Assembly: GCF_014203595.1 (NCBI RefSeq)
Contig: NZ_JACHJK010000007.1
Span: 451,527 to 515,526 of the forward strand
From: Streptomyces echinatus
GTDB lineage: Bacteria > Actinomycetota > Actinomycetes > Streptomycetales > Streptomycetaceae
Direction: 5' to 3'
Length of the DNA stretch: 64,000 bases
Under the pieces are notes generated by a model. The model saw nothing but the letters and a program-made list of their open reading frames with translations, had not been told where the DNA came from and did not search any database. The position numbers were made by a program, and so were the translations under genes. Of the stretch, positions 58,305-64,000 are shown piece after piece (within the stretch, counting starts at the first letter, position 1; each line of letters begins with the position of its first letter).

Positions 58305-59062
58305 CCCTGCTCGACGGACAGACCGCCCTGGTGACCGGCGCGGGCGGCGGCATCGGCCGCGCCATCGCCCTGCGCTTCGCGGCACAGGGCGCGGCGGTGG
58401 CCGTCCACTGCCGCACGGCCGTCGCCGCGGCCACCGACGTGGCCGACCGGATCCGGCGGGAAGGCGGCCGGGCGGTCGTCCTCCAGGCGGACCTGACGGA
58501 CGAGGCCGCCTGTCACCGCCTGGTCGAGGAGACGACGGCCTGGTCGGCCGGCCGCCTCACGGCCCTCGTCAACAACGCGGCCGTACAGCCCGTCCAGCCG
58601 CTCGCCGGCATGACGGCGGACGACTGGCGCACGGTCGTCGACACCGACCTCACCAGCGTCTTCGCCTGTACCCAGGCCGCCGTGGCCCGGATGCGCGGCC
58701 ACGGCGGCGGCACCATCACCCACATCGCCTCCATCGAGGCCGGCCACCCCGCCCCCGGCCACGCCCACTACGGCGCCGCCAAGGCGGCGGTGGTCATGCA
58801 CGCCCGCGCGGCGGCCCTGGAGTACGGCTCCGACGGCATCCGCGTGAACACCGTCTCGCCCGGCCTGATCGACCGGCCCGGCCTGGCCGGGTCCTGGCCG
58901 GACGGCGTACGGCGATGGCTCGCCGCGGCCCCCGCCGGGCGCCTCGGCCGCCCCGAGGACGTCGCCGACGCCTGCGTCTTCCTGGCCTCCCCGCTCGCCT
59001 CCTGGATCACCGGCCACGACCTCGTGGTGGACGGCGGGGTGACGGCCCGGCCGACCTGGTGA
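58301..59062 (+). CDS. Short-chain dehydrogenase/reductase
   Basis: The 253-residue SDR has the cofactor loop TGAGGGIGRAIALRF, NNAAVQPVQP, and the catalytic Ser-Tyr-Lys in IASIEAGHPAPGHAHYGAAK. It ends LASPLASWITGHDLVVDGGV, a classical SDR end. Arg follows beta-2 (HCRT), which suits NADPH. The ATG overlaps the cupin stop, so acylase, GNAT, cupin and SDR form one iron-controlled operon. Confidence 0.92.
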   Translation: MTLLDGQTALVTGAGGGIGRAIALRFAAQGAAVAVHCRTAVAAATDVADRIRREGGRAVVLQADLTDEAACHRLVEETTAWSAGRLTALVNNAAVQPVQPLAGMTADDWRTVVDTDLTSVFACTQAAVARMRGHGGGTITHIASIEAGHPAPGHAHYGAAKAAVVMHARAAALEYGSDGIRVNTVSPGLIDRPGLAGSWPDGVRRWLAAAPAGRLGRPEDVADACVFLASPLASWITGHDLVVDGGVTARPTW

Positions 59063-59132
59063 GCACACGGGCCGTTTCCCGCGTACCTGTGGGGAGGCCC
59101 TGTCACGGAGCACGGGGGGACGGAGGCTGAGA

Positions 59133-60959
59133 GTGCTGCGCCACGGAGACCGAGGACCGCGACGGGCACACCGGTCCGCACGGCTTCTCAGGGCCGTGCT
59201 CCTGCTCCTGCCCGTCCTGCTGTCCGGCCTGGTCCTCGGCACGGCCGCCCCCGCCTCGGCGCACGCCGTGGTGCGCGCGACGGACCCCGCCGACGGAACC
59301 GTCCTGCGCACCGCGCCGCGCCAGGTGACCCTCACCTTCACCGAGTCGGTCGGCCTGCTGACCGACTCCTTCCGGGTCTACGACCCCGGCAACCACCGCG
59401 TGCGCACCGGCCCCGCCGGCCACGCCGCCGGCCGCTCCGACACGGCCCGCGTCACCCTCCCCGCCAAGCTCGCCACCGGCACCTACACGGTCGCCTGGCG
59501 GGTGGTCTCGGCCGACAGCCACCCGGTGTCCGGCGCCCTCACCTTCTCGGTGCGCGAACGCACCGCCGCACCGGCCGCCCCGCCGTCCGAACAGACCGAG
59601 AACCCGGCGACCACGGCCCTGAACAGCATCGCGCGCTACCTCGCCTACCTCTCCCTGGCCCTGCTCCTGGGCACGGCCGCGTTCGTGGCCTACTGCCGCC
59701 CCCCGACGACGGCCCACCTGCGCACCCCCGCCCTGGCCGCCGCGGCCGTGCTGACCGCCGCCACGGCCGGCCTCTACCTCCTGCGGGCGCCGTACGAGGA
59801 AGGCACCTCCCCGGCGACGGCCCTCGCCCTCTCCTCCCTCACCCGCACGGCGACGACCCGCCCCGGACTGCTGCTCCTGGCCCGCCTGGTGCTGCTGCTC
59901 CTGGCGGCGGCCTGCGCGGGCCTGCTGAGAACCCGCCGCGTACGGCTCCCGCGTCGCGCCACCCTCGCGGCGGCCGCGGTCCTCGCCGTCGCCCTCTCGC
60001 TGACCTGGTCCGCGTCCGACCACGCCTCGGCGGGCATCCAGGTCCCGGCGGCGCTCGTCTCCTCGACCCTGCACCTGCTCGCCATGGCCGCCTGGCTGGG
60101 CGGACTGGCCGCCCTCCTGTGGACGCTGCGGCGCTCCGCGGCACCGGCCGGCCTGCCGGCCTCGGTACCGGCCCGCTTCTCCCGTCTGGCCCTCGCCTCG
60201 GTGACGGTCCTGGTCGTGACCGGCGTCTACCAGTCCTGGCGGGGCCTCGGCTCCTGGCAGGCGCTGACGGACACCACGTACGGCCGCACCCTGCTCGCCA
60301 AACTCGCGGCGGTCGCCGCACTCCTGCTCGCGGCGGCCTGCTCCCGTACCTGGACCACCCGCCTGGCCCGGGCGGCCGCCCCGGTCCGCGCCCGTGTCCC
60401 GGAACCGGCCACGGGCCCCCCGCTCCCCCCGGAACCCCCGCCGGCCGGCCGCGCCCCCGTCACCGCCGTGCACCTCCTGCGCCGCTCCGTCCTGGCGGAG
60501 GCGGTGGCCGCGCTGCTGGTGCTCGCCCTGACCACGCTCCTGACCAGCACCGTGCCCGGCCGTGCCGCGACGGAGTCCGCACGGCCGGCCGCCGCGCCGG
60601 TGGTGGCCGGCATCCCCACGGCGTCCGTCATCACGATCCCCTTCGACTCCGGCGCCCCGGGCGGCCGGGGCAGGGTCCAGATCACCCTGGACCCGGGCCG
60701 GGTCGGCGGCACCTCCGTCCAGGCGGTGGTCTACGGCCCCGACGGCGGCTTCGCCTCGGTCCCCGAACTCCGCGTCACCCTGACGCTCCCGGCCCAGCGC
60801 CTGGGCCCCCTGGACACGAGGGTCACGGACCGCGGCGGCTACTGGGCCGCCGACTCCTTCACCCTCCCCGTGCCCGGCACCTGGACCCTGAAGGCGACGG
60901 TCCGTGTCTCGGACGTGGACCAGGTCACAGTGTCGGCGCCGGTACGGGTGACCCGGTAG
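59133..60959 (+). CDS. CopC/CopD copper-handling fusion protein
   Basis: The 608-residue protein has a signal peptide ending ASA, directly followed by His, the first copper ligand of CopC. The CopC beta-barrel (to about 150) includes SHPVSGALTFSV near its end with Asp-Ser-His. Eight or so membrane helices of CopD follow (about 165-490), then an outer C-terminal domain (VITIPFDSGAPGGRGRVQIT). It should import or handle copper at the membrane. The start is a GTG. Confidence 0.92.
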   Translation: MLRHGDRGPRRAHRSARLLRAVLLLLPVLLSGLVLGTAAPASAHAVVRATDPADGTVLRTAPRQVTLTFTESVGLLTDSFRVYDPGNHRVRTGPAGHAAGRSDTARVTLPAKLATGTYTVAWRVVSADSHPVSGALTFSVRERTAAPAAPPSEQTENPATTALNSIARYLAYLSLALLLGTAAFVAYCRPPTTAHLRTPALAAAAVLTAATAGLYLLRAPYEEGTSPATALALSSLTRTATTRPGLLLLARLVLLLLAAACAGLLRTRRVRLPRRATLAAAAVLAVALSLTWSASDHASAGIQVPAALVSSTLHLLAMAAWLGGLAALLWTLRRSAAPAGLPASVPARFSRLALASVTVLVVTGVYQSWRGLGSWQALTDTTYGRTLLAKLAAVAALLLAAACSRTWTTRLARAAAPVRARVPEPATGPPLPPEPPPAGRAPVTAVHLLRRSVLAEAVAALLVLALTTLLTSTVPGRAATESARPAAAPVVAGIPTASVITIPFDSGAPGGRGRVQITLDPGRVGGTSVQAVVYGPDGGFASVPELRVTLTLPAQRLGPLDTRVTDRGGYWAADSFTLPVPGTWTLKATVRVSDVDQVTVSAPVRVTR

Positions 60960-61101
60960 GCCCCGGCTCCGGCGCGGCCGTCGGCTGCTCCGGGGGGCGG
61001 GTCCGCTCCACGCGGCGGGTGGCGGGCCGTCCGGGTGAGGCCTCCTCGGCGCCCGGGTGCGCCGCCGTCCGGCCCGGCCGCGCGCGCAGCACAGTGCCGC
61101 T

Positions 61102-61977
61102 ATGTTGATCTCCCATCTCGCGCTCGTCTCCCTCACCGAGGCCACGCGGATCAGCGCGTCGGGACTGAGCCGGGTGGCCGCCGCGCTCCAGAAGCAGGCC
61201 ACCCGTGACTTCGGGCCCATCTGGCAGGTCACCGCGACCGTGGACGCCTTCGACCGCCTGGAGGACGTGCCCGTCGGATACTGGCCGCTGATCGTGGTGG
61301 ACGACGTCCCCGATGCCGCCGGGTTCCACCTGGACGAGAACGGGCAGCCCTTCTCACTGATCGAATTCAGCGACAGCTGGTCGCTGACCGCGAGCCACGA
61401 GATGCTCGAAATGCTCGCCGACCCGCTGGGGGACCGCCTGGTCGCGGGCAGGTCACCGCACCCCGAGCAGGGCGTGGTGGAGTTCCTCGTCGAGGTCGCC
61501 GACCCCTCGGAGGCCGCCGAATTCGGCTACACCGTCAACGGCATGCTCGTCTCCGACTTCTTCACCCCGCGCTTCTACGACCCCGTCGTGTCCGACGGCG
61601 TGCGCTACAGCTTCGGCGGACACATCAAGGAGCCGCGCCAGATCCTGCGCGGCGGCTATCTCACCTGGCGCGACCCGGTCACCGACGACTGGTGGCAGCA
61701 GACCTGGTTCTCCGGCGACCGGCCGGAATTCCGCAAGCTCGGACGTCTCAACGGCTCCTCGATCCGCGCGGCTGTCGACGCCAGGACCAAGACCGTGAGC
61801 CGTATCGCACGCGATGCGCCGGAGGCCGAGAGCTTCACGGCCGCCCGCGAGCTCGTCGCGCAGGCCAAGGAGTCCACGCGGGCCCGCGCCGAGGCGTGGC
61901 GACGCCAGATCGACCGGCTCAGGAGCGCCGACCCGCTGGCCGATGCCTGGGCGGGCGGCGAGGAGGACAATGCCTGA
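61102..61977 (+). CDS. Uncharacterised protein with HExxE motif
   Basis: The 291-residue protein has SLTASHEMLEMLADPLGDRL (about 92-111), an HExxE-type metal site with downstream Asp/Pro like zinc metallopeptidases. PVGYWPLIVVDDVPDAAGFH and FTPRFYDPVVSDGVRYSFGG flank it, followed by a C-terminal helical region. I recall unnamed bacterial proteins with an SHE-x-LEML signature but no function. No signal peptide is present. The ATG at 61102 lacks a strong ribosome binding site. Confidence 0.75.
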   Translation: MLISHLALVSLTEATRISASGLSRVAAALQKQATRDFGPIWQVTATVDAFDRLEDVPVGYWPLIVVDDVPDAAGFHLDENGQPFSLIEFSDSWSLTASHEMLEMLADPLGDRLVAGRSPHPEQGVVEFLVEVADPSEAAEFGYTVNGMLVSDFFTPRFYDPVVSDGVRYSFGGHIKEPRQILRGGYLTWRDPVTDDWWQQTWFSGDRPEFRKLGRLNGSSIRAAVDARTKTVSRIARDAPEAESFTAARELVAQAKESTRARAEAWRRQIDRLRSADPLADAWAGGEEDNA

Positions 61978-62012
61978 CAGAGCCTTCTGCCGTCTGGCCC
62001 GGGGAGGTCGCG

Positions 62013-62348
62013 ATGGACGCCGAGGACAGGCACGACACCGGCGGTGACCGGGCCCGGGAGCGGAACGCGGCCCCGGGGCCGGAAGAGAAGACGGTCCCGG
62101 CCCCGGAGGAGAACACGGTCCCGGGCCGGGAGGAGGACACGGACCCGGCCCGGGAGCGGGAGCGCCGACGCGAGGCCGATGAACTGCGGCGGCGCGTGGC
62201 CGCGCTCGCGCACGAGCCGCCGCGGAGCCTGCGGGAGGCCGTGCACCGCGCCGCGCGCAGGCGCACGGCGGACGACACCGGCCGGGATCCCGCGGCCGGG
62301 ACGCGTGGCCGCCCCGCGGAACCGGGCGACCCGGCGGACACTCCGTAG
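62013..62348 (+). CDS. Small highly charged protein
   Basis: The 111-residue protein starts with an ATG after GGGGAGG. It has a short acidic repeat (PEEKTVPAPEENTVPGREED), a basic helix (RERERRREADELRRRVAALA) and a low-complexity end. No family recognised. It follows the HExxE gene by 35 bases and may be its partner. Confidence 0.65.
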   Translation: MDAEDRHDTGGDRARERNAAPGPEEKTVPAPEENTVPGREEDTDPARERERRREADELRRRVAALAHEPPRSLREAVHRAARRRTADDTGRDPAAGTRGRPAEPGDPADTP

Positions 62349-62379
62349 CGCTTCCCCGCCCCGTTTCCGCCCTGGAACG

Positions 62380-62418
62380 CCAGAGGGCCGGGCCGCTTTC
62401 GCGGTCCGGCCCTCTGGG
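62380..62418 (+). terminator. Terminator after the charged small protein
   Basis: CCAGAGGGCCGG and CCGGCCCTCTGG pair, with an inner CCGC/GCGG step around TTTC. Confidence 0.85.
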
Positions 62419-62422
62419 CTGG

Positions 62423-62476
62423 CGGAGGATACGAGATTCGAACTCGTGAGGGGTTGCCCCCACCACGCTTTCCAAG
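62423..62476 (-). repeat. 3' half of tRNA-Ser(GGA), att-like fragment
   Basis: On the minus strand this is CTTGGAAAGCGTGG, a long variable arm and T arm ACGAG-TTCGAAT-CTCGT, then ATCCTCCG. Anticodon GGA is present. Homology stops at the anticodon loop, so the 5' half is absent. The intact tRNA should lie at the other end of the insertion, beyond 64000. Confidence 0.85.
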
Positions 62477-62807
62477 TCTGTTGGTGCCTCGCGGGGTGGA
62501 GTGCAGTGCTGTTCACCTGCGTTCATGGGCGGGTGAGTGCTGGGACGACCCTCGCGGATGGTCCTGCCTGAACGGCGGTGAACCACGCTGTATGAGACGA
62601 AAACTGAGACGGCCTGGCGCAGGGCCAGACCGTCTTCACCCGCTGTGGCCCTCTGATCCGTAGCTCTATGTGGATCGGTCGGTGAGGGGCATACCGGTCG
62701 GGCTACGTCCTTTCGAGGTCGTCACCGGACGGGGCGGTTGCTGTGGTTGCGTACTTCGCTGCTGTACCGCCACCGGCCTTGCCAGGGGTGCCGACGGGAC
62801 GCGGGGG
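62477..62807. other. Non-coding island DNA
   Basis: No gene is supported. TGAGAC is directly repeated near 62591-62612, close to the half tRNA. Confidence 0.5.
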
Positions 62808-63674
62808 TCAACTGCAGCCGGGAACGGGGGTGCCGGCACAGTTTTCCGGGATGTTGTTGCGCACCCTGGAGTTGTCCAGCGTCACCGAGCCGCCGTTGTT
62901 GAAGATGCCGCCGCCGCTGCCAGAGCCCCCGTTCGAGGTGTTGCGCTCCACCGCGGAGTTTCTCAGCGTCTCCGTGCCGCCGTTGTCGTAGATGCCGCCG
63001 CCTGCGCTGTTCGCGATGTTGTTGCGCACGGCGGAGCGGTCCAGCGTCAGCACGCTGCCGCCGCTGTTGTAGATGCCGCCGCCTTGGTCGGCGGTGTTGT
63101 TGCGCACCGTGGAGACGCTCAGCGTCAGCGTGCCGAAGCTGTCGTTGATAACGCCGCCGCCGAAGGTGGCGGTGTTGTTGCGCAGCGTGGAGACGTTCAC
63201 CGTCAGGGTGCCGAGGTTGTAGATGCCGCCCCCGAAGGTGGCGGTGTTGTTGCGCACCGTGGAGCGGTTCAGCGTCAGCACGCTGCCGGAGGCGATGTTG
63301 ATGCCGCCGCCGAGGGTGCCATTGCCGCCGGTGATGGTCAGGGCGGTCAGCTGCACCTGGACGGGTCCGGAGATCGTCACAGTGGTACCGGTCTGGGTGC
63401 CGTCGAGGATCGCGCGTCCCTGGCCGATCAGGGTCAGGTCCTTGTTGATGGTGAAGTTGCCGGTGCATGTCCCCCTCACCAGCAGCGTGTCCCCCGGCGT
63501 AGCGGCTACGATCGCGGGCTGCAGGGCTGCGGGGTTGTTGTTGCAGTTCACCACTGTGTTCTGGGCAGCCGTCGCCGCCCCCGCCCCGGCCAGGCCGGCC
63601 GCCCCCGCCATCGACGCCACCGCCACCGCCGACCCCCACCGGCGCCACATCTGCCGGGCTGCTCGCATCAACAT
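62808..63674 (-). CDS. Secreted parallel beta-helix repeat protein
   Basis: The 288-residue precursor has a signal peptide (about 1-36, ending ATA) and a repeat domain. The repeats contain STVRNNTATFGGGIYN-type units about 23-28 residues long, at least six of them, with GGGIxN turns like right-handed beta-helix and chlamydial PMP repeats. It opens VVNCNNNPAALQPAIVAATP. It is probably a surface or adhesin-like protein; no catalytic residues of pectate lyase are evident. It lies in the island and has higher Asn/Thr content than its neighbours. Confidence 0.85.
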   Translation of the reverse strand: MLMRAARQMWRRWGSAVAVASMAGAAGLAGAGAATAAQNTVVNCNNNPAALQPAIVAATPGDTLLVRGTCTGNFTINKDLTLIGQGRAILDGTQTGTTVTISGPVQVQLTALTITGGNGTLGGGINIASGSVLTLNRSTVRNNTATFGGGIYNLGTLTVNVSTLRNNTATFGGGVINDSFGTLTLSVSTVRNNTADQGGGIYNSGGSVLTLDRSAVRNNIANSAGGGIYDNGGTETLRNSAVERNTSNGGSGSGGGIFNNGGSVTLDNSRVRNNIPENCAGTPVPGCS

Positions 63675-64000
63675 CCAGCTCCTCCTTCACTGTGACAGGG
63701 CAGGCCCGATGCCTTGCCTGCTGTCGTTCCTGGGTAAGGGCGGGTGAATGCCCACGCATGAATCAAGGGATGCCCTGTTGGACGGGAGGCGGCCTGCGCG
63801 TCCCCTGAACGGCTGGGGATGATGACCGGTATGGCCCACAGGCGGCGGTAAGCGGGGTGCGAGGTCGGTGGAACGGCTTTGGGCTCGCGCCAAAGTGGCT
63901 GCCTCAGAGGTCGTTCTCTTTCCGAACCTCACGTGCGGTTTCCGCTGGTCCGGCATGAGATGGCGGCTGGCACGGAAGTCTCGGTCCGTTGCTGACCGAG
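63675..64000. other. Window end, no supported gene
   Basis: Holds the beta-helix gene promoter. A minus-strand frame at 63687-63956 has no family features. The last 120 bases include a GCGG-AAA-CCGC hairpin on the minus strand. Confidence 0.5.

Larger units (their letters stand above)
62423..64000. mobile_element. Probable left edge of a genomic island in tRNA-Ser(GGA)
   Basis: A half tRNA with its 3' end toward core genes and foreign DNA replacing the 5' half is the usual left-over of integration in a tRNA 3' end. To the right are low-density DNA and a secreted beta-helix gene. The right end is outside the window. Confidence 0.6.

Noticed and set aside
54075..59062. A siderophore biosynthetic cluster
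   Set aside because: No NRPS or NIS synthetase, hydroxylase or transporter genes are present; only processing and reduction genes are seen.
63900..64000. Possible group II intron end (GCGG-AAA-CCGC hairpin with GGTTCGG on the minus strand)
   Set aside because: The pairing does not give the domain V layout with a two-base bulge and GNRA loop, and no reverse transcriptase gene is visible.

Overview
The window looks like chromosomal DNA of a Streptomyces species. Base composition is very GC-rich with strong third-position G/C bias, GTG starts and GGAGG-type ribosome binding sites are common, and marker genes are present: the sporulation sigma factor SigF beside SigN, a NepA-like secreted protein, a Streptomyces subtilisin inhibitor and a DmdR/IdeR-type iron box. 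Gene order resembles the SCO39xx-SCO40xx part of the S. coelicolor core chromosome (recalled, not searched).

Layout. 1-5.2 kb: anti-sigma-like ATPase, GDPD phosphodiesterase, membrane HtrA protease, tRNA-Ser(UGA), small protein, primase-polymerase-like protein. 5.2-13 kb: NepA-like protein, a three-gene operon resembling steroid side-chain hydratase/aldolase genes (MaoC-DUF35, MaoC, Ltp2-like thiolase), SigE-family ECF sigma, acyl-CoA synthetase, divergent MFS/TetR pair with two matched operators. 13-19.3 kb: a 1647-residue degenerate hybrid kinase, subtilisin inhibitor, tRNA-Ser(GCU), tRNA-Arg(ACG). 19.2-23.1 kb: a 3.8-kb decayed integrative element in tRNA-Arg, bounded by a 45-bp perfect repeat, holding a beheaded integrase, beheaded regulator, truncated Nudix gene and small cargo genes. 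23.2-27.5 kb: accessory DUF6879/XRE regulators, three tiny genes, a 166-residue protein, a methyltransferase and a SUKH-like protein. 27.5-36.7 kb: MarR and small membrane protein, DUF2797, two-component system, two membrane glycosyltransferase genes, an MFS scar and TetR. 36.7-42.4 kb: PPOX protein, YceI protein, MarR-MFS operon with an unusual C-terminal extension, small membrane protein and lipoprotein. 42.6-50.2 kb: sigN, sigF, Dabb protein, a tRNA-Ser(CGA) islet with a DUF4232 gene, tadA and partner, upp, LytR_C protein, VapB-like protein. 50.3-54 kb: HerA-like ATPase, small proteins, HdeD-like protein, HhH-GPD glycosylase. 54-59 kb: an iron box between a siderophore-interacting reductase and an acylase/GNAT/cupin/SDR operon. 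59-64 kb: CopCD, an HExxE protein, and a half tRNA-Ser(GGA) that probably marks the left edge of an island continuing past the window.

The genes form several modules rather than one pathway: developmental control (sigF, sigN, nepA, perhaps the degenerate kinase), acyl-CoA catabolism (5.9-11 kb), iron acquisition (54-59 kb) and three tRNA-anchored insertions. The best candidates for undescribed biology are the iron-box acylase operon, the degenerate kinase with repeated Arg clusters, the XRE/DUF6879/small-protein/methyltransferase locus and the large inverted repeat in the tRNA-Arg element.
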